Shown here: positions 21,287 to 32,329 of the stretch, in pieces
Layout of the letters: every line of letters starts with the position of its first letter
Numbering within the stretch: position 1 is the stretch's first letter
DNA from: Thoreauomyces humboldtii
Lineage: Eukaryota; Chytridiomycota; Chytridiomycetes; Spizellomycetales; Powellomycetaceae
Assembly: GCA_027596035.1 (NCBI GenBank)
Contig: JADGJA010000110.1
Location: 1 to 41,055 of the forward strand
Reading direction: 5' to 3'
DNA length: 41,055 nt
Translations under genes and position numbers: made by a program
Notes under the pieces: model-generated
The model's input: only the letters and a program-made list of their open reading frames with translations
What the model was told of the DNA's origin: nothing
Database searches by the model: none

Positions 21287-23995
21287 TCATCGGGCTGGTG
21301 GAACCGACTTCATTTTGATGATTTGCTGGTTGACCTCATCCATTAAGACCGTAACCTGCTTGGCAACCGACTTGTAGTCACTCTCCGCGTTCTTCACGCT
21401 GATGTCTGTAGACGCAAAAAAAAAGATTTAGCCACCGACGTCCTCTCATCAGAAGTCAAGCGTCATCGCACGCTCGCCCCTACATTCTTTCAAGTGGAAG
21501 TTAGTCCCCTCAATATGGCGCAACCTCTGCTCCAACGCTCCTAGTTGCGCTCCGGTCTCGTTCTCGTGCAGGGACGCCTTCTTGGCATCGTGCTTTGCTG
21601 ACAGATTTTGCTGCACCTGATACCGCAGGGTATCTCGCAACGTGAGGAGCTGCGTGCGTTCCTTGGCATTCCGCTGATGGTATGCAAAAGCGTTGGCAAC
21701 CTGACGACCACAAACTACCGAGTATGTAGGGACACGAAATAGGATTAACACGTACGTCTTTAGCCTCTTCGACCTCATGCCTGACAGATTCGATGTCGGA
21801 GATTTTATGAAGATCCTGAGTGGTTTTCTCGAGTTTTTGTCGAAGGTGCGTTAGCTCGGACGTCATCTTGGTCTCAAGTTGGTTGACCTTCTCGAAATCG
21901 CTTAGGCGACGATCTCGCTCTGCCGGGAAGCTCGATGTAAGCTTGCAGTTCTTACAGATGGGTCATTCCAAGAACCCTCCCACCTTGCAGCAGCGCTTCC
22001 ATGGTGTTCTCCGAATTTCGCATTTCCTTTTCTTTGAACCTTAGGTCACCCTGCAGGTCTTGGAAGCCTTCGGGAGACGGTAGCTGTTCGGTTTTCGATA
22101 GCACCTGGCAGGAAATGGTTGAGCAAAACACTCTTGGTCTGAGGAACGCAAACGAATGCACTCACCCGCATCCGGTCTAGCATGGCAACAATCTTGTTCT
22201 CAATTGTTGCATTGCGCTCGATTGCGTCGGATTTGCGTTTGTCAAACGACTGGATGAAAGTTTCCATGTCGCGATCCCGCTTCAGCAGCTCCTCGTATTT
22301 TGCGTTTTTCTCCACTTAGATTATAAGGAAAGTGAGCTGCAATGACCATGTCGAATCGCAGAGCAGTAAGGCTGTTTTGAAGATACCTTGCCCCGAATCA
22401 AGCTCCATGTCGAGACCCGACAGCTGCTCTTTTAACTTTTGAGCGTGCTCGTCCAACTCTGCAATCTTGCGCTCCATTCCAGACGTCTCCTGGTTCGCCT
22501 CTTTGACCTGCTGGAGCAGTCGGCTCTTCTCCTGCGGCCCAGATTCGCTCTCCAGAGCTTTGATCTGAGTTTCCATCTCGTCCTTTTTGGCTTGCAGCTC
22601 CGCCACCTTCTCCCCTAGCGACAGACCACGCAATTTCATAGGCTCTTGGCTCAGCTCCTGCCGAAGAGATGGCGTATATATGTCAGTCCTTCTGACAGTT
22701 TGAAATCTGTTGAATTTGCGGCGTTTGTCCAAACCTGCTGCAAGACGCTGGATTGCTTCGTGATGGCATCCAGCTCCGCCTGTTTGGCGCTGATATCTAC
22801 AGTGTAACGCTGGTTCTCGGCTTGGAAGCTCATATATGCGGCGCGACGGGACTCGTCCTGGATGCTTGTCATTTCTCAGATACGCGATAAAAATATTCAT
22901 TGCGACTTGCTGATGGCTTACCAGAGCATCAACTTGTTCTTGCGCATTCTTTCGTTCCTCTGCCACATGTCCTTCAACCTCCCGCACCGCTGCCTCGCGT
23001 CTGGATTCCCGCACGGTCAGCGTCTGAAAAACCAAAAACCTGGGAAGTTGCGATTCGTCGCAAGACGTACTGTTGTCGCTCCTGGAACACGTCGTCCAAG
23101 GCTAAAGATTCACGCTCGTTTTTTGCTTTGATTTGATTGTAGTGTCGCTCGATCTCTTCAAGATCCGTATCCGTATGTAGTTTGTCTACAAGTGTGTTGA
23201 AGTCACCGAGTTGACCCTGCAGGTCGCGCAACTCTTCCACAAGTCCATCGGCTCTGGAATAACCTCGTTAGACATCTCGAGACAAGACGCCATCCGGAAA
23301 GCAGATTTCCTACCTCTTTTCGAATGAAAGATAGTTTGCGTTCTCTCTCGACATCGAGTCGTACTCGTTGTTGAGTTTATTGATCTCCGAAGTCAACAGT
23401 GTAATCTTCTGTCGAAGTTCGCTTTGGAAGAACGTAATGTCCTGAATCATGCGGCCAGGCCCTGGAGATGAGGCGGAAGTCTTTCAGCAAAGATTGGAAC
23501 GATCGTGAGCTCTTCGACTATGGCTTTACCCTGAGCACCGGTGCGCATGCCTCCCAGACCCTGTTGGGTCATCGGTCGATCCACAACCTGATACCCTAGC
23601 GACAAACGGATCAGGATCTGTTTGGTCCATGAGCGCTAATATCATCCTTACCAAAGCTTCCACGCGAGGCAGTAGTAGGTCGTCCCGTACCAGGCGGCCC
23701 TGCTCGCGTGCCAGCTAACAAATGTCTCGTTTAGCACAGGCGTGTCCAGCAGAACTCAGGTGTTTGGATTCGTGCGTACTTGCTCTCGCAGAAGGACTTG
23801 GTCCTCCACCTGGCGTTTTCCCCCATGCTAAACGGGAAAGAAGGAGATGCGTCAGCCTGGCTTCTTTAGCAGGTTTGCTACCTGCATCCCCACATAGCGA
23901 GCTGCCGGCGTGTAGGGATCCTATGGATCGACAGTCAGGGCCAGCCCTGATCAATCACGCAAGAGGTTCTGCTCCATGCGCTCTCGTAATGGCAT
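21287..23995 (-). CDS. IFT74: Intraflagellar transport protein 74 (IFT-B core)
   Basis: Well-supported exons are 23780-23827, 23652-23714, 23530-23595, 23314-23461, 23067-23253, 22922-23023, 22735-22857, 22387-22657, 22166-22314, 21984-22104, 21756-21919, 21484-21700 and 21287-21405, about 592 residues; human IFT74 has 600. The N-terminal Gly/Pro/Arg-rich segment leads to DRPMTQQGLGGMRTG, a hallmark of IFT74. Long coiled coils follow: YLSFEKRADGLVEELRDLQ, DKLHTDTDLEEIERHY, LDDVFQERQQ, RDMETFIQSFDKRK and a C-terminal LRHIEGTNFHLKEYI. IFT74 pairs with IFT81 to carry tubulin in anterograde transport, needed to build a flagellum. The 5' exons upstream of 23827 are uncertain (candidate ATG 23995). 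One junction near 23067 has no good donor in frame. The orthology is secure from motif order along the whole length. Confidence 0.9.
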
Positions 23996-24420
23996 TCTCC
24001 TCCTCCTACAACATCGTCATCGATCTACTCAACCGACATACATGTGGAAGCTCCAGCGCGGCTACTGGGGCGGTTTGCCAAGGAACCTGTAGGCGGTCGA
24101 CCTGAGAAGAACAGAATTAGACTTGAGCAAGACCCAAGGATCGACAATGCTGATATTGAGATATGCGTACCGTACATTACTTCCGAGTGAGATGTGTTTC
24201 GAGTAGGGATATGGGCTCCACAAGTGCTGCTGAACGTAGAATCGTCATGTCGAGAACTGTCTCCGCCAGTCGCGCGAGGTACGCGTGAGCGCGGCGTGGC
24301 GCAGCATCTGATCTCGACAAAATCCGAAAAGCGCAACTGCTGCGCGCAAACGTCATAATGCTCACACACGAAAAGGTATAGGCATCTACTTCGTCAAAGC
24401 CAACAAACCAACATAGTGTA
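23996..24420. other. Divergent intergenic region, IFT74 / oxidoreductase
   Basis: About 425 bp between the presumed IFT74 start and the next gene. It must hold both promoters and perhaps the true first exon of IFT74. No repeat or RNA gene is seen. Confidence 0.4.
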
Positions 24421-25981
24421 ATGTCCATGGCCAAGGCCATTCTTGGTCGTCCCGTTCGTCTCGCGGTGGTCGGTTCGGGGGAGCGAGGGAAGATCTACGC
24501 AGGATACGCTCTGGACAACCCAAGTGCTTGCAACGTGGTGGCAGTGGCAGAACCCTCGGCGAGGCGGCGCGCCGCGTTCGCGAAGCGACATCCGAACGTC
24601 CAACCCTCCAACGTCTTCAGCGACTGGCGTCTGCTCGCCGCGCAAAGGCCGCGTCCAGCCGATGCGGTGGCCATCTGTCTTCTCGACCCGCTGCACGCCG
24701 AAGCCGTCGTGGCTTTCGCTGAGGCGGGCTACCATGTCCTCTGCGAGAAGCCCATGGCAATCAAACCTCTCGACTGCAAGGCGATCGTGGACGCTGTTAC
24801 GAGCATGGGAACTGTCTTTGCGGTAACACAATGATGCGGCCGAGCTCCCGATGAAACATCCGTTTACGATCGTGCACGAAATCCTAGGTGTGCCATGTGT
24901 TGCGGTACAGTCCCTACAATGTTGCCATCAAGAATCTCATCGATGACAAGGCCTGCGGGGATCTTATCAACGTCGTTCACGTGGAACCTGTGGGATGGTG
25001 GCACTTCGCTCATTCGTACGTCCGGGGGAACTGGGCACGAGAAGATCGTTCCACGTTCTCCCTGATGGCCAAATCTTGCCAGTGGGTTTGGGTTTTGCTC
25101 GTGATGACCGTACGCATGTGAGCGGCTGGCTCAACTTTCGTTCTGCTGCCAGCGATCTCGATATTCTATGTCACTATATCGGTCACGATCATCCACCTGA
25201 GCGTGTGCACAGTTTTGGCAGCTTGACACACTTTCGCAGAGTGTCGAAACCCGTGGAAGCCGGGTCGGCTACGCGATGTCTGGAGTGTCAGCATGAACCG
25301 GATTGCCCATACTCGGCTCCCCGTCTCTATCTGGACCCGAGGCGGCAAGACGAGCGAGGTTGGCCGGCCTCGGTCCTCATCAGCGGCGGACCGTCCCCCG
25401 ATTCCGTCGAACCACCCGTGCCCACCACCGATCCGACGACAGATCCGCTCCCAAGAAGCGCTTCGACCGCAGCGGACATCGAAGATGCTCTCCGCACCGG
25501 TCCGTACGGTCGATGCGTATACGAATGCGACAACGACGTCTGCGACCATCAGGTTGTCAACATTCAATTCAAAGGCGGACCCACCGCCAGTTTCACGATG
25601 GTGGGATTCTCGGGCGAGGTGTGCGAGCGTCAGACCCGGATCCACGGATCCCGTGGTCAGATCGTCGGGAATTCGATCAACATCACCGTCACGGACTTCG
25701 TCAAAGGGACTACCCGTGTGCTCACGCCGGAGGATTACTTGCCTCGCGACGCGAATGGGGAGCTGCACCCTCAGAGCTCCTCGGGACACGGCGGTGGGGA
25801 TCACGGGCTGATGGACGCTTTCATTGGAGCGATCAGGGACGCTGATCCGAAGAGGTTGGGGTGCACACCGTCTCAAGCGCTGTTGTCTCATGCCCTGGTG
25901 TTCGCTGCCGAAGAGGCGAGACTTGAGACGAAAGTGGTGGACATGATGGACTTCATGCGCCGATCGGGAATGGCGTCTTGA
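24421..25981 (+). CDS. Gfo/Idh/MocA-family NAD(P)-dependent oxidoreductase
   Basis: Three exons (24421-24822, 24888-25081, 25153-25981) join in phase to 474 residues. The Rossmann motif VVGSGERG (Gly18, Gly20, Gly23) follows the start, and the family signature CEKPMA lies near residue 108, where the lysine contacts cofactor and substrate. The second domain has VEPVGWWHFAHSYVRGNW and then SLMAKSCHDLDIL, the conserved His/Asp helix that provides the catalytic site. A cysteine-rich segment RCLECQHEPDCPYSA follows SFGSLTHFRR; it is characteristic of one subgroup and could bind a metal. Relatives oxidise sugars, inositols or trans-dihydrodiols; the substrate cannot be told. A Pro/Thr/Ser-rich insert (about 25380-25480) seems specific to this protein. 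It is larger than the usual 340-400 residues. Confidence 0.9.
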
Positions 25982-26352
25982 GCTGCTGCTTGGCAAGGGA
26001 TCTCCTTTTTCGAACGCTTACTTTACTTATCAAATAACTAATAATATGACACCAATTCTTATACAAATCTCGTTTTGGAGATATTTCCGACCCACACCTT
26101 CAGATCTTATTAGTAATGTCCGACGGACACCGCCTTCAAAGACGGCCGCAAGAGAACTGGTCGCATACGAAGAGGGTTCGGCGAACTGGCAATGGCGGAA
26201 CGGTTGCGAGGCTTATCGCTAATGCTAAATCATCAGTGATGAGCAGTGTGTTTGCCGGAACGGACTGTCATATCTTAGTAAAAAGCAGTTAATTGGCCAA
26301 TTATTGGCTATATGATTCAGAGGAGGCTCTCGACGGTGGCTGCATGAGCCTT
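25982..26352. other. Convergent intergenic region, AT-rich
   Basis: 371 bp between the stop codons of the oxidoreductase (plus) and PEX11 (minus). It is clearly more AT-rich than the coding DNA, with TTACTTATCAAATAACTAAT-like sequence at 26025-26045, as expected for 3' ends. No gene, RNA or repeat seen. Confidence 0.5.
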
Positions 26353-27774
26353 TCAATAGTGTTTTATCCAAACTTTCCACGTCCCCAAGAGAGCCGAGGT
26401 AAGCCCCGAAAGGGCTTGCCATCCATCGCTGATGCCTCGATCCCCTAGTTGGAGAACATCCACCGAGCAGAACATCAGATCTGCTAGAAGCTTCGCGAGG
26501 GAGACCCGGTGAACGCCCAACTTGACTGTCAGGGCCGCCGCAGCCTTCTCTGCGGCGACCACCTCGTCTTCCACGCCGCCGAGGGAAGCGACAGCGACCT
26601 TTTCCTTGCTCTTCTCCAGTTTGTGTGCCAGGACCAGGCCGCCCTGTAGATTCTCGTGCAGGTCGATGAATATCGTCAGAAACCACATTCGATCCGCCCA
26701 CACCGTCGCCTTCTCGTACAGAGGCTTTGAAATGAAGCCCAACTTCCCCGCCACGACCAGGTCGTCCGCCCATCCATTCACGATGCCGACGATGGCATTG
26801 ATCAATCCCAAACGATGTCGCAAGGTATCGATGGCGGGTGCATCCTTCTTGGGCGCTTCACCGCTGACGTCCACAAGCTCCTGAAGCGAGTTCAGCCAAT
26901 AGAGAAGACGCATGATCTTGCGGGCAGTGGAAAAGTTTGACACGGTCGTTTTCGCGTGGGCGTGCAGAACGGGCGTGGACTTGGAAGTCAGGAGATCTGC
27001 CCACAACGCGGACTTGAGCGCGTACTGGATGCACTTCAAGACTTTGTCTCGACCGTCGGTGAGAAGCAGTACCCGACGCAGGATGAGTACCTGCATGAGC
27101 AAGTTTGTAGCCGCTTTCCGGGCTGGGGCCGAGCTCGCCGCCGGCCCATGGCTGTTTGACGGGAAAACGCGCGGCCCTTTGCCGTCCATCCCCTTATCTG
27201 ACATCTGCAAGGCAACAGGTATCGAGGGCGCGGTCTCCGTCGGGTTCCTGAGCTGGACAGGGTGAAGGACAATTGATGACGGATTCGAAGATGCTGACAT
27301 CTTCTCAACGATGCTGGACCTCGGAGACCCCCGACGGCTCTGGGAAGGAGTGGAAGAGGCGCTGAAAGTAAACGATCCGCGCGTCACGATACCGGGTCGC
27401 TGCGAATCTGAGGTAGGACTGTTGGGCAAGACTGGACCGCCGAGGTACGACGCCGAGCCTCGTCCGACGCCGCGAAGCCCGAGACTGAGGCTAGGATGGG
27501 AGTGAAGGTTGCCTATACTCCGACTTCCTTGTTTGCGGTTTTCAGCGAGACCGCCAAGAGCAGCCGAGTTCAAAGCTTCCTGTGAAGCGCTCAGTGGAAA
27601 GGCCCTTATGGAAGGTCCAGACATTTCGTTATGGACATGGGGAATGTCAACCTTCGAAGCAGTGGCAAAGGCAAGAGTAACGGATGGACGACTACCTCTA
27701 ATAATAGCAATACGATATGGATTCTGGTCGTTCTGAAGTCCGCCGCCAGCCTCAAGATCTCTTGAGTTTTGCAT
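26353..27774 (-). CDS. PEX11-family peroxisome membrane protein with long N-terminal extension
   Basis: An intronless frame of 473 residues from the ATG at 27774. The C-terminal 250 residues are PEX11: RDKVLKCIQYALKSALW, ARKIMRLLYWLNSLQEL, LGLINAIVGIVNGWADDLV, GKLGFISKPLYEKATVWADR and the end DGWQALSGLTSALLGTWKVW. PEX11 inserts in the peroxisome membrane, curves it and starts fission by recruiting the dynamin machinery. The first 220 residues are a Ser/Pro/Gly/Arg-rich disordered extension with many SP and RXXS sites that may be phosphorylated; typical PEX11 proteins lack it and are about 230-300 residues. An ATG at 27624 has better context and would give 423 residues. It lies 170 bp from the stop of the beta-adaptin gene, in tandem. 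Confidence 0.93.
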   Translation of the reverse strand: MQNSRDLEAGGGLQNDQNPYRIAIIRGSRPSVTLAFATASKVDIPHVHNEMSGPSIRAFPLSASQEALNSAALGGLAENRKQGSRSIGNLHSHPSLSLGLRGVGRGSASYLGGPVLPNSPTSDSQRPGIVTRGSFTFSASSTPSQSRRGSPRSSIVEKMSASSNPSSIVLHPVQLRNPTETAPSIPVALQMSDKGMDGKGPRVFPSNSHGPAASSAPARKAATNLLMQVLILRRVLLLTDGRDKVLKCIQYALKSALWADLLTSKSTPVLHAHAKTTVSNFSTARKIMRLLYWLNSLQELVDVSGEAPKKDAPAIDTLRHRLGLINAIVGIVNGWADDLVVAGKLGFISKPLYEKATVWADRMWFLTIFIDLHENLQGGLVLAHKLEKSKEKVAVASLGGVEDEVVAAEKAAAALTVKLGVHRVSLAKLLADLMFCSVDVLQLGDRGISDGWQALSGLTSALLGTWKVWIKHY

Positions 27775-27944
27775 ACGAGAATCAAATATTGAAGAGCTCT
27801 TTCGAGAGGCTCGGCAGTTCTCTAGATGAAAAAGCCACCCTCGTTACCTCACCATGCTTCCGAGAAGTCTTTATGTGTGACAAACAGAAGCCCAAAAAGA
27901 AACAGTGTGTAGTTGGGGCGAAGAGAAACTTGGCTTTCCACCGA

Positions 27945-30900
27945 TTATGCTGACTGGTTGAAAGCAGTGTCCAGGACATCCAGGAAAAGCGCGGAGAGAT
28001 GGCTGGCGTAGGTCCTCACGGCAACCGCGGTTCCCTGGCCAACGGGGGTCAACTTGATTTCACTTAGGAACAGGGTTCCATCAGCCATCCTGGAGGATGC
28101 GTAAATGGTGTTCTGAAAACCCAAAAAGATGAGACGGAGTGCAACGAAGGTGCTCCGACTCTCCGCTACACGTACCACTCCGTCCATAACGCGAGTCGCC
28201 ACGGTGACGATTCCAAAAGGCTTGAGGCGCTGAGCTGTTCGCTCCGACACACCAGGTGCGGTGCTTGCGACGGCGCCGACTGATCGAGTGCTCTGCCGCT
28301 CCTCTCCCATCTCGCCCCAGGTCCGGACCCAGGTCGTAGCGTCCAGTGGTGGCGCATCGGGGCTGAGTAGAATGTGCAAGGGAACCAGTGTCTGCAGGTA
28401 GAGGATCGACACGGATGTTTTCAAAGCGATTTGCAGATCTGAGTTATTGTGTGATTAGTGCCGCACGACGAACCCTAAGAAACCGAATTGACTGATGCAT
28501 ACTGTTAACTGGTGTGCTAGGTTGTGGCAGACCCTCCACGCGTAGCGCAACACTCGTCTCGACCGCTGCGTTGGGGAAGATGGGCCCTCGCACGTCAAGA
28601 TTGCCGGGCACCAAACTGAAGCTGTTTTTGTTGAACAGAATCCCTTGCGTTGTGAGCGGCTGAAGAGCCTTGTTCGCCAGTGTAAGGTCCAGATACATGA
28701 CTCCTTGTCGCCTTGCAACTAATTTTGGGGACGTCAATAGCTGCGACAGTTGGCTCGGGAGAAGAGGTATGAGACGCATAACTTACATGTCCCGGAGATC
28801 TCCAGCCCCTTTCCATTTTGTGCCGACAGCAGAAGGACTTTCGGAGCAGCGTTCGCACCATGGATGTCCATGGCGAGGGACGCAAGGTCTCCTCCGGTCC
28901 CAGATGACGAGGACAAACTAAGCCCTGCGAGGGCACCCGTTATTCCTGATCCGGAAGGTTGCTGGTAAGAATTAGACGGAGGCGGCGGCGTTGCCGTAGC
29001 GGTATTGGAAGAAGTTTTCGCGAAAGGGTCAAGAGTAGCAAGCGGATTGGGTGTGCCAAGCGAAGCGGTTGGTGGAGCAGCCATTGGAACCTGACTGACC
29101 ATTGAGGCTACCAGCGCTCCACTATGACCAGCTGGGAAACTGCCGGTGCCACTCGGATTGTAGACTGGTGATTGAGGTTGGGATGGTGCTGCGAATGGGT
29201 TGTTGGCGTGGGTGTTCAGCTGTCCCAAAGTGCTTGCGGCGGAATGGGCAGAATGTCCTCCCTGGTTTCCATATCCTTGAGACCCTTGAGCCCCGTAGCC
29301 TGCAGATCCGCCAAGACCACTTAAGACATCCGACTGAGAAAGACCTCCAATACCAGCTCCCGAAATCCCGTTTCCATACTGTCCTCCGTAACCGCCGTAG
29401 GGATTCTGGCTTTGGCCCTGGTTAGGAGTTTGACTCTGAATTTGCTGCTGATCGTGTTGACTCATGATGAAGGACGAGTTCCCGAAGCCAAGGTCGTTAA
29501 GGCCGCCATACGAGGGATTGGAGGTATCAGGGTCACCAAAGGCTCCCCCCACGTCGGCGCCGGAATCATCATAACCTCCGCCCATGTCTAGATCGAGCAA
29601 ATCGTTGATGTTGACCTGGGGTTGAGCATGCATTGGCGACAGTGCGACGTCATCCGCGTACGGATTGTTCATTGCTCCCGTCGCGTAAGGATTCACATCG
29701 TCAGGCGCATCCTGAGGCAATCCCGTTCGGACCTGGTTTCGGAAAACAAGCGCCTTGCTTGGCATCAACTTACGAGGTTTGATGCCGCCGATGAAGCTCG
29801 ATGCAGGTTTGTGGTATATGGAAGCAAGGGTTGAGACATGGAGCAGCAGCTCTTGAAGAAGCTGGCTATCGATGTTGTCAGTCTCGGTGGAAATGGCCGG
29901 CTTATCGGATAAGATGATTGCCTTGGCAGCCACGGGATCCGTCGACAATAATCGCCAGTAGATAAAACCACGGTCACGAAGATCGGGGTTATCGCTTTCT
30001 TCCGTAGCGAATTTCAGCACTTTCGGCACAAGTTCTTGTCCGACGCTAGGTCTTTTGATGAAAAGCTTAACAATGGCAGTGAGCAGAGCCAGCTGCACCT
30101 CCGCCGTCTCCTCCAGGAACTTTTCGAGGAATTGATCGAGTAGCTCGTCGGCATTCTCGATCCGATCGGCGTACTGACCGATGATCCAAATCATAGAGGC
30201 TTTCGCGTCCGGCTCGTCCAGCGAGTCCAAATTCTCGCAGAGTGTGCCGATGATAGATTCGTACCGGTTGGGATACTTTCGGAAAATATCCTTAATTACG
30301 ACAATGGCCTCTTGCACAACGTAATTGACCTTGGTTTGAATGAGTTCTACCAAAGCGCTGATGCACCTGTCCGCAGCCGACTCAATTTTGATGGCGCATC
30401 GACCAATTGACCTAACAGCCTTACGGACAAAGTCGACATCCACTTCGGAAGAATATTCCTTCAGCTCGGGCAAAACTTCGTCGATATTGCTGTCGTTGGC
30501 AAGTCGAACCATGATCTCCAGCTTCGCCATTTTCACGTAAATCGGGTCATTGTATTTGCAGAAGAAGACCTTCAGCTCGTTTTTGAGAACGTCTGGTTTC
30601 CTTTGCAAGAGGAGCAAGATATTTCGCAGAGCCACGTATTGCACCTCGGGACCACTGTGCAAAAGCGTCACTAAGAATTGAGAAGATTAGGCAATTGCTC
30701 GCACTCCTTCTCAGATTGTTCTTTTGTGCCGTACCAAGTGGCGGCCCAAGCCTACGCAGCAACGCGTTAACGACATCTTCGTTAGGAGTATAGTTTGTAA
30801 GATATAGTATGACGCGGGTGGCCGTCATTACAACAGCCGAGTTCGCGTGCTGCAGTCGAGGGCTGATACGATCGGCCAGAAGCTCCGCGTCTTCCGCCTC

Positions 30901-31941
30901 TTGGGGCACAACCCGCATAATTGCGTCCAGTAAATAAGCTTGACCCCATCTGAGCAGAGATAAGGTCAGCAGAATATGGATAATACGGAGCTCTGAAGAC
31001 TCCACGTACTCGGAACTTTCGTTCAATGCAGTCAGCAGTTTGTTCGCTTGCGAGACGTCCAACGTGAAGTCAAAGTGATCCGAGCGATCCGAGATTTCCA
31101 TCAAAGCTGCGACTGCGTTTGCCACCACCTGCATTTGGCGGTTCAGCTATCAATCACCGAGGAAACTCTCAGAAAAAAAACGATACCGTAGAGTTATCGT
31201 GGTTGAGTAGTCCTTTCAGCTGGTCCAGAAATCCTTCTTTTTCTACCATTTCTCGGTTGTGCATGTAAAGTTTGGCAACGCATATCGCGGCGGTCTTAGC
31301 GACGTATGGATCCTTGTCCTTCAGGGCACGATGAAGCGGACGGCAGAGCTCGTCCAAAATCCGATCCACGTGGATGTAACCCATCGTTCTGATTGCGAGT
31401 GCACGGATAAGCGGATTGGGGTCTTCTGCGTCCTTTGAGTTCGTGGGTGAGCTCTTGTCACGTTCGAGTACGGATTGACCAGCGCCGTCTCCTTTCGCCA
31501 AACATTGATTGTCGCGCCCTTCTTCTTCGGTGCTTCCCTTCATCGAGTTTGTGACCAGACCATCTCGCCGCTCACCTTTGCGAGGGTGTTCACGGCCATC
31601 ACGGCAAGATCAGGCTTGCTACGCGCGTAATTTATCAAATACAGATAGACCATCTTTTTGACCTCCAGCACGGGTACGTTCATGCATCCCACGACGTCTG
31701 GAAAAAGTGGGGACATGTCGTTTCCCATCGTCATATTGGCGACAATTTTCTTCATGGCGGTCTTCTTCTTAGTATGCTTTGGATCTTTCCGATCCGAGCC
31801 CAGTTCCGCTCGCAGGTCATGAATCTTCCCTTTTGTGCAAACGTAAAAGGTTCAGGCGTCGAGGCATGCGATACTCGCTTTCATCATGATAGAAACGGCC
31901 TCGATATTCGTACCCCTCTGAAAGTATTTTGCGTCCGACAT
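27945..31941 (-). CDS. AP-1/AP-2 clathrin adaptor, large beta subunit (beta-adaptin)
   Basis: Eight exons join in phase to 1150 residues: 31914-31941, 31576-31829, 31187-31432, 30735-31128, 28787-30670, 28503-28718, 28176-28438, 27945-28112. The start [11 protein letters not shown] is the beta-adaptin N-terminus. The trunk has [50 protein letters not shown] and [12 protein letters not shown] long Gly/Gln/Asn/Ser-rich hinge (about residues 620-900) contains a clathrin box, LLDLD, near residue 662. The ear starts [15 protein letters not shown] and ends in the platform subdomain, so it can bind accessory proteins. The protein links clathrin to cargo at the trans-Golgi, endosome or plasma membrane. 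It is about 200 residues longer than human AP1B1 because of the hinge. Sequence alone does not separate AP-1 from AP-2. Intron 2 is 143 nt, the longest here. Confidence 0.95.
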
Positions 31942-32329
31942 GATGGGACGCTTTTTCAGTTCCCAAAGGTAGTGTAAGGGGAAGGGATGCGGTGAATGTG
32001 GTCGCGAGATGGCAAAAGGAGAAAGCCCATGTTATGGCGCGCAACCGAGCGGCGGGCGCACATGCTTTTGGACAGTGACCAAACCAGCTTTACCTACGGT
32101 ATATGACTTCTTTGGCAGCCCCAGCCCGCACCATCACTCCCCTTTGTGAGGAGAGGACTATGCCTGACGGAGAACGGATTCACCAATGCAGAGATGATCT
32201 CAAGATGATTGCGGATCAGGATTCTCAGAGGAAGGAGCCGGATTTGACTGGCCAGACGGTGGAAAAAGCGTCGTCACTACCTCGGCCTGTACCTGTTCGG
32301 CGACTACTCGTTACTCCTCTATAAACGAT
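31942..32329. other. Intergenic region, no confident gene
   Basis: 388 bp between the start of beta-adaptin and the stop of the AASDH-type gene, both on the minus strand. A plus-strand frame of 73 codons (32103-32324) opens with ATG, but I see no support beyond openness. The stretch should hold the beta-adaptin promoter. Confidence 0.4.

Noticed and set aside
21900..21985. Apparent one-base frameshift in IFT74
   Set aside because: Using the acceptor at 21920-21921 gives a 64-nt intron in phase and restores the aligned coiled coil, so no frameshift is needed.
25166..25996. 276-codon minus-strand frame
   Set aside because: Antisense to the last exon of the oxidoreductase, which carries the family motifs.
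32103..32324. 73-codon plus-strand frame between beta-adaptin and AASDH-type genes
   Set aside because: No motif or splice support; length is within chance for this base composition.
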